Shown here one piece after another: positions 1-10,899 of a stretch of DNA of 64,000 nucleotides (position 1 is its first letter; every line of letters starts with the position of its first letter). The stretch comes from Sycobia sp. Sy_11 (taxonomy: Eukaryota > Arthropoda > Insecta > Hymenoptera > Epichrysomallidae). The position numbers and the translations under genes are program-made. The notes under the pieces were generated by a model. The model was not told the DNA's origin, searched no databases, and worked only from the letters and a program-made list of their open reading frames with translations. The stretch is from contig JACCIC010000279.1 in NCBI GenBank assembly GCA_018907035.1, forward strand, positions 186,001 through 250,000, in the 5' to 3' direction.

Positions 1-257
1 TAAGCATATTCGTTTTACATGTTCATTTATATCAGTATTTGCATATCCATTAAAAATAGATACATAATCTGTAAGGCAATCTTGTGTTTCCTCAATATCC
101 ATTGTTAAAAATCGTAATAGTAAATGAGTTCCACTTGGAGAAATAAAAGTCCAAGAATATTGCAGATTGCTTTTATAACCATCTGGATATCCAGGTGAGT
201 TAAATGTATAAGTTCTATTTTGTTCAGTTAGAATAACCAATTGACTACGGTTAGAAC
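1..257 (-). CDS. Cubn: Cubilin exon m: first part of CUB 12, cut by the window edge
   Basis: The acceptor AG is at 258-259 and phase 1 entry completes a Ser. It reads SNRSQLVILTEQNRTYTFNS, then PGYPDGYK, then QYSWTF, DCLTDYVSIFNG and VKRICL. As in CUB 11, the first-disulfide cysteines are missing (no CGG, QYSW instead of C-x-W) but third and fourth cysteines are kept. The frame is open to base 1, so the exon or gene continues to the left. Confidence 0.83.
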
Positions 258-1151
258 CTAGAATATTATATATACAATTTTTATATTTTTTCAGTTTTTA
301 CAATAGAAGGGACTTTTAAATGAATAAAATAGTTTTAAACAAATACAATAAATATAAAGGCACACTAACAAAAATCTTAAGTAAGCTTAACCATTTTTAG
401 ATCGGTTGAATTTTTTAAAAGAGGCATTAAGATAGTTCTCATAACTTGGTAGAATTCATTATTTAACTATACATTCAAAAACCTATTTGAAAGCAGTATT
501 TTAATTAATTAACTTATCTTATAAATTAATTACTTTTGTTTATCAGTCCGTTAACAGTTGACAGTTCTTATTAATAAATATTTCTTTAAACCATTCTAAA
601 TTATCTTCTCTAAAATCTTTATCTCATAATTTGATTGATCTGTCAAAGATTCGCTTAATTGAGCCTATTTTATTCCCGAATTGATTCTGTATTACTTGTG
701 ATTTAACATTTAATAAGCTCGAAACAAATATACGTATTTGATGTTGGAAAATTACTAAATGATTGGTTATTCTATATGTGCACTGCTCTTTATGAATGTG
801 AGAAAATTTTTCATGATAGTTTACTGTGCCGTGTTCACATTTTGAATATTGAATAAACTATCTTTGTAAATAAAAATACTACTTTCTACATCAGTAATAA
901 TTTCTTTAATAGAGAGATTATATTATATTTTTAAAAATATATTTTTAAAGAGATTTTTGATTGATTATATTCATGTTAATAGTAATTATTTTTTGAATAT
1001 ACAAGTTTATTCAGGTCTGTTCCACACATTAACTATCTCTACTAGCTTTTTAGTAACAATATAATATTATTTCCTCAAGATACATTTAGTAACTCGCATT
1101 AAATATAGATGCTTGGCTTTGAGGAAGATTTGCATTGCATTACATACTTAC
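258..1151. other. Cubilin intron, AT-rich, with one PLE scrap
   Basis: Apart from the decayed Penelope-like piece near 555-715, I see only AT-rich sequence and no coding potential or simple repeat of note. Confidence 0.6.
555..715 (-). mobile_element. Decayed Penelope-like element fragment
   Basis: The plus-strand sequence resembles 60,750-60,880 of the larger PLE in this window, including matching runs around the words 'taaaatctttat', 'tctgtcaa' and 'tcccgaattg'. The frame is broken by indels. It is too short and diverged to define ends; the call rests on internal similarity only. Confidence 0.5.
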
Positions 1152-1353
1152 TATTAATATCCTCTATGAATCCAGTTTTTGACGTTCGAGGAATCTTTAT
1201 CCATTTTAAGTAAAACCAATTACCAACATGGTCAAAAGAATTTTCCATTTTGATAAAAATAACATTGCTAGATGAGATTATTAAATTTTTCGGAATGGAT
1301 ATACCACACAACTCTTTCATTAGAGGAGCTTCATCATTATATCCATCATAAAT
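1152..1353 (-). CDS. Cubn: Cubilin exon l: second half of CUB 11
   Basis: Begins IYDGYNDEAPLMKELCGISI and ends GFIEDIN-S at donor GTAAGT. The joined protein across 1470/1353 reads SSLKIYDGYND, a standard CUB turn. A 116-base intron with (CA)n and (TA)n tracts separates it from the previous exon. Confidence 0.86.
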
Positions 1354-1379
1354 CTATAAATATTAAAATACATATTACA

Positions 1380-1398
1380 CACACGCGTACACACACAA

Positions 1399-1453
<55 letters not shown>
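1380..1453. repeat. Compound (CA)n/(TA)n microsatellite
   Basis: An imperfect CA run from about 1380 passes into a perfect TA run ending at 1453. It lies within the short intron between cubilin exons k and l, close to the exon k donor. Confidence 0.95.
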
Positions 1454-1456
<3 letters not shown>

Positions 1457-1469
1457 AATTTTAATCTAC

Positions 1470-1987
1470 CTTTAAAGAAGAATAGCAATAATCTTCATAA
1501 TTTTCCATGCTAAAATCTATAAATTGAATCTTTATTATATAGCTGAAATCCACTGTAATTCTCCATGAAAAAGTTTCACTTTTACGATAGGACAAGGGGT
1601 ATAAAGGAGATGCAATTTCTCCAAAATTTCCAGAAAGTTCGTCTCCAAAAAGTAATCGATATTCTGCCAAAAAACCTTTCGGATTTCCAATGGTATCCTT
1701 CGAACTTCTGAATCTAATCCATAAAGATTGTGAAGACGTGAGACTATCTACATTTTTACCACAAAAAATACCTCGCAATTTTCCAAGTCCACTATTTTCT
1801 CGAATTTCCAAGTAATCAATATCACAGTTTTCACTTTGTGAAAGCTCAAAGTCTTGAAATGTGATAGAAATTCTATTTCCAGGTGATGTATACAGAATCC
1901 AAATACAATCTGTGTCACTGAAATAACTAAGTGGATAATTGGGTGAAGCTATGGTGCCACTTTCTGCTGTATATTTTCCTCCGCAAT
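1470..1987 (-). CDS. Cubn: Cubilin exon k: whole CUB 10 and first half of CUB 11
   Basis: CUB 10 runs DCGGKYTAESGTIASPNYP, DCIWIL, NCDIDYLEIRENSG, IFCGKNVDS to GFLAEYRLLFG. CUB 11 starts DELSGNFGEIASPLYPLSYR and continues SETFSWRITVDF to DYCYSSLK. In CUB 11 both cysteines of the usual first disulfide are absent (no CGG, and FSW where neighbours have C-x-W) while the second pair remains. Donor GTAGAT, phase 0. Confidence 0.87.
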
Positions 1988-2851
1988 CTAATTTATTGAA
2001 GTAAATAAATAAATAAATTCATATTTTGCTTATTAATATACAATTTTACCATAAAAAATTAATTATATTAAATTTTCGTCTTCATAATTTTCTCACCATA
2101 TTTAATTGCTTTTCAAATATTTTTAAAAATTTTAATAATTCAAAATATATATAATAGATTTGCAGAAATCTTACATTAGACTTTCATTTTATTTTCTAAA
2201 GAAAACTAAAAAAATCAATTTTGAAATATAATTTAAAACTCTATCTAGACTTATAATTATATTGACAACAAACAGTTGTTAGTAACATTTTATTGTGAAA
2301 GAGTTGAGATTAGATGGTAAGATCTGTATCACCTCAAAGATTTAGGGTGCATTAAAGATCATTGAGAATGTTACAACCTACTGTAGGCTGATTTAAAACT
2401 GCTTCAAAAAAATTAACCGGCTGACCGCTAAGCTAGGAACAAAGAGACCGTGCACTAGAACTGTGCTCATGATCGGTATCCCAACGTACAAAATCGATAC
2501 GGCATTTAATGGATGGGGTTATCAGAGCATTGTATAATGTGAAATACGCATTTCATAAACTATAAGCAGGTTTAAATCATACGGACTGGACCTTACGTAT
2601 ATGTTCGGCCCTCAATATACGTTAGAGGTACAAAGAGATCACCTAACTGAGTGTGATTTTCTACTGAAAATCCTCCAACTCAATAATACCAAAAAATTAC
2701 TAATCAATAATATGAGTATGTTACTATTTCTTATTATATTTGTTCATTTCAAATATTTCTTAATAATTAGTTCTGTTAAAAATACTCTTTTTTGATATAC
2801 TTCTTTCAGTTAGTTAATTGATTGATAAATTTAATCACATCATTATACTAG
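1988..2851. other. Intron stretch without recognised content
   Basis: AT-rich. The part 2290-2580 is less AT-rich and looks like older inserted sequence, but I could not match it to a family or to another part of the window. Confidence 0.5.
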
Positions 2852-3057
2852 AAGGCTTACGATGGCTTGATCACTAGAGCACAGAACTAATAATTCGATG
2901 ATCCGTGTTCAAGTTCGTGTCTGAAATAGATCACATAGGCACTGCTGTGAAACTTTACATGTTTTTGTTGCTTAAAAACACATCGTAGACCTCCGTCGAT
3001 GATTAGCACCACTATTTGGGAGTATAAGTAGAGTGGTGTTAAATAACATTAAAAAAA
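2852..3057 (+). mobile_element. tRNA-derived SINE, copy 1
   Basis: About 205 bp, collinear with an inverse-orientation copy at 48612-48818. The 5' part carries tRNA-like pol III promoter boxes (box A-like around TGGCTTGATCACTAGAG, box B-like around GTGTTCAAG), then a unique body with 'aaaacacatcgtaga' shared by both copies, and an A-rich 3' end. This copy is more diverged from the tRNA consensus than copy 2. It is not a functional tRNA gene. Confidence 0.75.
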
Positions 3058-3535
3058 TCATTATACTTAATACAATATTAATTTTACATATAACGTGGCT
3101 TACTCAGCGGCGAGTAAGATCTAGTATATAGATATGATATAACAAGGAAATAAAGCGCATAATTAAATGTGAAACAAACAGAAGCTAGTTTATTAGTATA
3201 ATATAATAATATAGCTAGATACTCACAGCGGCCAGTATAATAAATAAGCGACCACTAAGAACTAACAAAATTATAAATTAAAATGAAATAACGTACTTTT
3301 CGTTCCTATAAAAGTGTTTTATTTTTCGATAGAAGGCCTGTTCATTTTCCATATTTGCTGAGGAAGGCACCTCTCAAGTGAAGAAAGAGAAACAGCAAAA
3401 TTCGACCGACTGAATTATTTAAAAATTAATAATATTATATTATTGACGAAGAGCCCCTTGGAATTATATATAATTAAATACGATAAATTGCGAAGAAGCG
3501 CAAGCTCCGGCCGTGTAAATAGACGACCAAACTAA

Positions 3536-3572
<37 letters not shown>

Positions 3573-4480
3573 CGGTCAAGGTCGAACAGCCGATTATAGA
3601 ATTAAAGAATGAAGTCGTGAAGAAAGACGTAGAAATATGTATATTATAATATAATATAATTTATGAAATAGTAAATTTTTTTTTCTTCTTTTATTTATTA
3701 TAGGGAGTCACTAGTGAAATCGGAGTGGAATGATACGAATTATTATTATGTTTTGTTTTAATTAAATTATGTACTAATTATTGAATAAATATTCTTATTT
3801 TTAACAGAATATAAAAAATGAAATTACTAAAAGAGTTATTCACCAAATTCATTCACCCGTCCCGGCATGATACTCCATCTTTATAAGAACTCTATAAATA
3901 AAAATATAAAATCACGCAAGAAGAAGAGAGGAGACGGATCGTGACGTACATATTATACACATTCATATGTTCGCCAAAAATGGAGGAAATTTGGAATACG
4001 TATAAATTAACTTTATATTTTTAAAATTTCTTTCTCTGAAAAGAAGAATATTTTTTCAAATACCATAAATACGCAGCTAAAAAATAGTCTAAGTAGATAA
4101 TTGAATAGAAAGAATCTATTATATGAATATTAAAATTGATTTTTTTCAAATAAATAAATCCATCCAGCCATCCATCTATCATTGTCACATTTATACTCTC
4201 ATCTGACTAAACTTTCCATATAAATTCATTTTGAAGAAACATACATCTAGCATATAGGATGTTACAAAGACCAGAGCTACGTGTTATTAGTTAGATTACA
4301 GCGCCGGATCAGTTCAGAATTATCGTTGAGTTTTTCGATGTTGTCAAATGATCAATCAACTACAGCTGATTTGTCTTAAGTAGTAAAATGGCGTATTTAC
4401 GTTAGTGAATAAACGGATATCTTTATGCACTAAAATAATTATGGCTTTGAGAGCAGAAAGGGATAGTATAAATCACTGAA
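3058..4480. other. Intron stretch without recognised genes
   Basis: AT-rich with a (GA)n tract at about 3539-3570. The segment 3100-3540 contains moderately GC-rich blocks that may be old insertions; no coding frame or terminal repeats were found. Confidence 0.5.
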
Positions 4481-4514
4481 TAAATAAATAAAAGTCTGAA
4501 GAAGACTATAGTAA

Positions 4515-4880
4515 ACTAATAAATATTTTTATCGATCTTACAGTCTTGATACTATAATATATTATTCTAAAATAATGACAGTCAGACTGTCTTTGATTAT
4601 GATCACCCCTGAAGAATCTGAAATAGAAATTACTACTAAAAATAAAATTAAATTAGATTAAAAATTAAAAATAATAAAAATAATAAAAAACCATAAAAAT
4701 AAACTATATTCTGTGTTAGCAGAGAGCAACCTGGCCACCTGTACCAACTTAAAAATTGAAATTTTAAATTAAATTTTAAATATTAAATTGAAATTTTCCT
4801 TCGTAGCTAGACGTAATACCAATGAAAATATTTATTAATTTCATTTAGAATAATCGACATTAGTACAATGTTTAATTTTC
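4515..4880. repeat. Facing pair of Penelope-like element termini (old)
   Basis: The left part (about 4515-4640, minus orientation) matches the PLE terminal sequence seen at 46370-46570, including 'gacagtcagactgtc' and 'atcacccc'. The right part (about 4815-4880, plus) carries 'accaatgaaaatatttatta', the outer end also found at 24928, 46940 and 49157. Heavily mutated; the centre is A/T-rich filler. Confidence 0.55.
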
Positions 4881-4925
4881 AAAATTACAGTATAATAAAA
4901 AATGAATTGTCTATATATATATATA

Positions 4926-5480
4926 TTGTGACGAGTGTCACAAGGCGCCCGCGCCGAATTGTCCAGAAAGAATGAAGGCGACGCGTGCACCGTCGCACCT
5001 TGTGCTCGACACCGTCTCCCATCCCCTTACCCTACCGGTCGGCGAGCCACGCACAGACGTCTGCGAAGGGACAGTGAGATTAGGTTACCTCATCAATGCC
5101 ATCGCATAGCCTGGAGTGCCGAGACGTATTCACACGAAAAAAAATTAACGATATTGCGTGTTTCTTTCTGTGTATCACTCGCGCCTTAAATAATCACGTA
5201 AATGAACTGTATTACAATATTAAGTTAATAATAATACGTTCGCGATACTCCCTTCGTCTTGCAACGCTAAGGTGTATACAAACTGAATCATTCGATAGAC
5301 GAGAATATGGATTTCGCCATTATTTTCAAAATTGGCCCAAGTTACGATGCATTATTTTAAAGTTAAGGCCGAGGCGAATACAGCTTTCCATTTGAAAGAA
5401 TAGGAATCCGTATTCAAGTGAAGCCCTTGAACTCCGGGTTATCTAACCGAGCGTAGGAAGCACACAAAAATAAAAATAGA
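4926..5480 (+). mobile_element. LTR-like GC-rich island inserted at a (TA)n tract
   Basis: Starts TGTGACGAGTGTCACAAGG directly after a (TA)n run; the first nine bases TGTGACGAG equal the 5' start (minus strand) of the Ty3/gypsy LTR at 42765-43734. The first 250 bases are clearly GC-richer than the surrounding intron. The right end is not defined. No protein coding. Likely a solo or truncated LTR; inference only. Confidence 0.4.
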
Positions 5481-6807
5481 TTTGTTATTTTTTTATTCAA
5501 TTGTTTGATAAAGTATTCCCGAGCTAGTGCAGGAAACTCCAGGCTCAAAAACAAGCCAAGGTACGTCGAAAGCACGCGTATATTATATAAAAATATACGT
5601 GTGTACTTTGGATGAAGCTGATGTGGTCGAAAGGATGAACATGCCCAGACATCACAGATGCTATATTTTTTTGTTTTTGTATTTATATATTTATAAACTC
5701 ATTAGATTATGGAAAACTATAGGTTGTTTAAGAGTACTCATCATTCTCATAGCGAAGCGTAGAAAACTATAGTTAGTGTATTAATGTTGTAAACATACTT
5801 TTTGGTTATAATTCTAATTTTTATATCATTTCGTGATAGGCACACATTGTTTCTGCAAAGGCTTGATTAAATCAAAAAACAAATCTAGAAAAAATTTTTA
5901 TTTTATGTTAATTAAATTTAACATTATATTGATAATAATTATTATGAAGTTGGTGGGTAACAAAATGAAGTAATCCGAATGAGCTAGCTAAAACGATCCG
6001 AAATTTATAATTCTTGTTTTTATATTATTTACATTATTATTAATTAACACATTATTAACATTATTGTTATTATATTGTCATGATAAACAAAAAAAATAAT
6101 AAGGAAACCTTTTTTTCTCAGACTCTGAAAAATTGGTATTACAGTCCAATTAAGTAGACTAGATTTGATACATAATAAAATCAAGCTATGTTTATATTAT
6201 CAATACTATCTATACAAATACAGTCGACTTACGCACAATTAAAGTAATTTTCTTTTATCTTCTTGAATTTATGTTTAATCGGGTTGGCTGCTCATTATCT
6301 CAAACAATCATAAATTGTAAAGGGATTGAATGCGACATAGCGATGTCATTTATTTGTTTATTTAGAATTGCGTAAATAATTTTAAGCTTATATTGTTGTC
6401 AAAAATTACAACTTATCGCTTCTACGGTATTGCACATATATTGTATTATAATCTTTTCTTTTTACATCTTGTTTATAAAGTTAACAGTCCCCAGATTGAA
6501 ATCTAACAAGTTTCCCATCATAATATACTACCAAGATTTTTATGGCTATGAGATAATTATATTATGATATGGTTATTCGAACAGATATTGTTCACATAAG
6601 TTTTTGATGAAATTGTTCGTAGTTTCTTCTTCTCTAAGCCATATAATCACGTACAATCGTATATATGTTATGTATTACATAAAGAAAAGCATGTGCATAA
6701 AACGTATCTGTATACTTACTATTCTCTTACTGCATTTAGATAATTTCTTTTTTTCGACATTTGGATTTTATTACAGTTATTTATTGTCATTTTATTATTC
6801 AATATTA

Positions 6808-6845
<38 letters not shown>

Positions 6846-6950
6846 GATGGATTAGGGATTATTACGAATCATTATTAATTATTGATCATCACGAAAATTT
6901 ATAGAGTAGTATATATTTACGTAGAATGATTTTCGAAGTTCTTAAGATAA
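5480..6950. other. AT-rich intron stretch
   Basis: No element recognised. It contains a (TTA)n microsatellite at about 6798-6846, which makes a leucine-rich spurious frame. Confidence 0.6.
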
Positions 6951-7640
6951 GACGATCACCGTCGTCCGCCCCCGTACGAACCCCCCTTTTTCTTTTTATT
7001 TCATTTATTCCTACTGGAAAATTTTTTTTGGAGACGCATGGAGCGCTCGGGCACTTTCATCCTGGCTTTCGCAGGGGAGAGGTGAAGAGAAGTTAGTGAA
7101 AGTAGTTCTGGAGGGTAAAATTTTAAGTGAGGATTTCCAGCGAGGGGTAAGAGATTGAAAACCGGGAGGAAGCAGTGAATAAGCGAACGAGAGTTGGGAT
7201 AGGGTGGCAAAAGAAAGAAAAATTTAGTAGAGAGAGATCGCGGATAAGGGAGTAAAAAGAGAAGGAAGAAGCGAGCGAAAGAGACAGGTTGACGGCGGAA
7301 AAGTCCGACAGCGCCCATCGAACAGAGAATCGCGGTGCGCCCACGCCGCCCTTCCTCCACGGACTCACCACGATCGCCAACATCCCATCGGGAGAGAAGG
7401 GTGAGTGTAGTCTCCAGAGTTCGCGTGTGTTTGCGATGATCCACGTGGGTAAATCGAAGCTGTCAGACCGACAATAAAGGGTGTGCGGGCAGGTGGGTCT
7501 ACTATTGTGTACGATCAGAAAATTTCGTTATATTTTTTTTTCTTTTCCCTTCAATTCCTATCCCGTCCCCGACGTGGCGACAACTTCTCCGTGAGAGGTC
7601 AGCAGAGCCTGCCCAGCGGATTTCAGGTAAGTGTGACGTA
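6950..7640 (+). other. GC-rich island with PBS-like and splice-donor-like motifs
   Basis: The composition jumps above the flanking intron. Near the right end are TGGCGACAAC (7575-7584), which looks like a retroelement primer-binding site following an LTR end, and CAGGTAAGTG (donor GT at 7627-7628), a near-perfect splice donor on the plus strand. No protein domain was recognised. It could be an LTR plus the start of a leader, or an unrelated exon. Confidence 0.3.
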
Positions 7641-7770
7641 ATAAGTTTTTGTGTACGAGATTCAAGTAGCCAATTTTGAAAAAAAATTGAGTTGTTTTAC
7701 TTGAAATTTTCGCATCACAATATATATTGTATTATTAGGATGCCATTTATAAGTAAAATGTGTTTAGTAC

Positions 7771-8013
7771 CTGAACTAAATGTTGAATAAGTAGCATCAA
7801 AGTTATCACCGACTGTTAATCCATTATTGGTTGTCAAATGAATTGTTAATGAATTACCAGTACTATAAAAAGGCTTTGGGATATTGTTAGTACATATTTG
7901 TCCTAGTATTGGACCATTAATATCTTCACCTTCATAAATTTCAATATGATTTGAGGAACAATCTTCAGACAATAAAAAGTCTATGTGGTTGAAAATCAGT
8001 GTAATCTTGTCAC
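7771..8013 (-). CDS. Cubn: Cubilin exon j: second half of CUB 9
   Basis: Reads GDKITLIFNHIDFLLSEDCS, then HIEIYEGEDINGPILGQICT, ending DATYSTFSS. It exits in phase 1 with donor GTACTA; the next exon begins AT TGC GGA, giving DCGG. A 5.8-kb intron follows. Confidence 0.86.
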
Positions 8014-8087
8014 CTAAATGAAATAAAAATTTTGTATTATCAAGCTTTAGATGATTTATTGCAACTTACAAGAAAATAAATTATTAC

Positions 8088-8358
8088 CGGGGTCTTTAGC
8101 TGTAAGTATCCAACTACAATTTAATGACGAAATCGTGTGTAATGTAGATGACGAACGAAGGACGCCTTGACCATCTACTATAATGCGAGCTCCACAAGTA
8201 CGATTATAGTAAGCTTTGAACCCTTTAGCTGATACCAAAGAATCAGTTCTCATTACAACAAGTATTTCATTGCCTCTTGAAACATAATATGGTAAAGTTT
8301 CGCTGCTTTCACAGTGAACTCCGAGTAATGGAGCTTCAGTTGCATTCCCATCATAAAT
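8088..8358 (-). CDS. Cubn: Cubilin exon i: end of CUB 8 and first half of CUB 9
   Basis: Begins IYDGNATEAPLLGVHCESSE and ends CUB 8 with GFKAYYNR. CUB 9 opens TCGARIIVDGQGVLRSSS and includes LNCSWILTAKDP. The acceptor is TTACAAG/A, the donor GTAATA, and the phase-1 exit joins to GDKITLIF of the next exon. Only 74 bases of intron separate the two. Confidence 0.86.
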
Positions 8359-9120
8359 CTTGTAAAAAAAATTATTAGAAATTTATATTATAAGGTGGAT
8401 AGTTTTTTTGTATCTACTAAATAATAGTTAATAATTTAAAAGTTTAAAATTAATTTAAAAGTAAGAGTTAATAATTTCAATATAAGATAGACATTATATT
8501 TAATAAGCATTTTTTTTAGAATTCCTGATTTCTGTAGGATATTATTGCCTTTATGAAATTAAATGAAATTAAACCTCGATAATATTTTTCGAGTTAAAAT
8601 ACTCCCATGGTACGCGAAGATATCGAACTATTCCATACTGGAATAATAGTCACATACTGGTAAGAATTTTGAACAGATACATTTTATAAATTAACGTTAT
8701 CTCTTCATTATGAACGCTTATTTAACAAAAATGTAGCGCAGCATTTTTATATTTTCGTATGTTTTTGGACTATCGTATTAGTATTATAATATAAAAGCCT
8801 ATTTTTAGTCATTTTCTGAGATCAAATTTATATTTACTATATAAATTAGTAATGTCTTTGTAATTAAAATATTGTGGATAACGGAAAATATCGTTTGAAT
8901 ATAATTACTCTTTAAGTTAAAAATGGGTAGTTTATAATTAAAATATTATTCCGTATGAAAAACGTATTTCAAATTTTATAAACGATGAAGACGATCTATA
9001 AGTCAAAATGACCAAACTGTAGGATATTTTTCCATGTAAATCATCTTAATTTTTTTCTTCTTTCAGGTAACGTGTATCGGATCCCAGTTTCTAAGAATTT
9101 TAGAATCCAAAACAAAGCTA
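8359..9120. other. AT-rich intron stretch
   Basis: No repeat, coding frame or element end recognised. Confidence 0.6.
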
Positions 9121-9123
9121 CTC

Positions 9124-9332
9124 CCAATCCTTCCTAGGCACAAGCCTTAGATATCCACGCTAAGGATATCTTTACAAACCCTCAGGATTTAGCTAAAAGT
9201 TCCCCACGCTTTTAGCATTCAGATCACCCCATCCTTCCTAGAGACAAGCTTTAGATATACACGCTAAGGATATCTCTACAATCCCTCCGAATTTAGCTAA
9301 AAAATCTCGATGCTTTTAGTATCCGGGTATTA
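9124..9332. repeat. 104-bp tandem dimer with internal hairpins
   Basis: Two diverged copies with period 104 (TCCTTCCTA at 9128 and 9232). Each holds two possible hairpins: GATATCC/GGATATC, and GCTAAAAG/CTTTTAGC (perfect in copy 1, weakened in copy 2). No coding potential. Confidence 0.65.
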
Positions 9333-9789
9333 ATTTCCATTCAGTTTGTTCTGAATCTTCATCCTTAATAGTTGTCTGCTTCTTCCGAATCTTTCTATAT
9401 TCCAGTATCTACTACCTACCCTTATCATCTTTATCTCTATATCGGGCATTAGGTAGAGAAATCTTTCCCCACGACAATTTCACCTTTGTATTCCATTGAT
9501 AATATTCAATTAATTGCAAAAATCACTTTTTTTTACCTTAAAGAAATATAATTAAGGTCAATAAGTAATGCTTTGACCGATTTATAAATACCGTGCACAC
9601 TATTTACCTTTTATGCCCGATCCCAGCTAGTACGCGAAAGCATGGATTAAAAGGGAGAAAAATATGTGTTTGGTTCGTGTCGCGAATTATGCCCTCACGA
9701 TGTACCTTAAAGGCAACGTGAGTTCATCCGGACAGTTGTGGAGATTATTTACGAAGGAAAACTTAATTGAACATGCGATGGTATTAATA

Positions 9790-10887
9790 CGAGGGTGGAT
9801 TGATAAATTTCTGGCATGACCAAGAGATGGCACCACTAGGCCTACCTTAGGTGGCGTTCTATAGTACGATCCTTAGATAGCTTGTAGCTATAGTTTCAAT
9901 CCGATCGCTATGTTACTTTAGGTTTAAGAGCACGCTGAACAAGACGCCTCTGTGTTTTACGTAAAAATGGAAAAGGTGGAAAATCGTGCTGTCATCAAAT
10001 ACTTTTATTTGAAGGGGTTAACGCCGAAGGAAGTTAAAGAAGAGATGGACTCAACTCTGGGGACATCCTCCCCATCATATTCAATCGTTAAGCAGTAGGT
10101 TTCCGAGTTTAAAAAGGGTCGTGTGAGCACCTCTGATGAGCCTCGTTCAGGACGCCTCATTGAGTTCACAACTCCAGATATGATCGAAAAAATCCATCAA
10201 ATAGTGCTGAAAGACCACAAATTAAAAGTGCGTGAGATAGCTGAGACCTGTAAGATGTCATATGAACGTTTACAAAATATTTTGCACCAACATTTGTATA
10301 TGGAAAAGCACTGTGCAAGATGGGTGCCGCGTTTGCTAACAGTCGACAAAAATCCAAGCGAATTTTTGCGTCGATTCGTAACCGTTGACGAAACTTGGGT
10401 TCACCACTACACTCCTGAAACCAAACAACAGTCTAAACAACGGATTGGACCAGGGGAACCAACTCAAAAGAAGGCAAAAACAATTTTTTCGGCGAACAAG
10501 GTTATGGCTACTGTTTTTTGGGATGCAAGAGGTATTATATACATTGATTACCTTGAAAAGCGTAAAACTATCACTGGACAATACCACGCAGACTTATTGT
10601 CACGTTTGAGCCACGAAGTGAAAATTAAACGACCTCATCTGGCGAAGACAAAAAATATTGTTTCATGACGATAACGCACTAGCGCACACGTCAATCGTTG
10701 CGATGGCTAAAATCAATGATCTGAAGTTTGAATTGATTCCGCACACTCCCTACTCTCCATACCCAGCCCCGAATGACTATTATCTGTTTCCTAACCTCAA
10801 AAAATGGCTTGTTGAGAAATAAAAAAAAATAATTTTTAAAATCGTTGTTTTTCTTGGTCAGGCCGGAAACTTATCAATCCACCTTCG
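9790..10887 (+). mobile_element. Mariner element, internally deleted
   Basis: TIRs of about 30 bp (GGTGGATTGATAAATTTCTG on the left; the right end is its near-perfect inverse) flanked by TA on both sides. Length is 1,098 bp against about 1.3 kb for a full mariner; the shortfall includes a deletion inside the transposase. Inserted in the cubilin intron between exons h and i, opposite to the gene. Confidence 0.9.
9967..10822 (+). pseudogene. Mariner transposase remnant
   Basis: The ATG at 9967 starts a mariner-type N-terminal DNA-binding region. A TAG in the middle of the helix-turn-helix (about 10096), an internal deletion after RWVPRLLTVDKN (about 10350), and a frameshift near 10650 break it. 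Downstream frames show TVDETWVHHY (first catalytic Asp), FHDDNALAHTS (second) and YPAPNDYYLF (third), consistent with a D,D34D enzyme. It cannot make an active protein. Confidence 0.88.
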
Positions 10888-10899
10888 TACTTTAAAGTA

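Noticed and set aside
1272..1454. Short frame of Tyr-Ile and His-Thr repeats
   Set aside because: Pure translation of (CA)n/(TA)n microsatellites.
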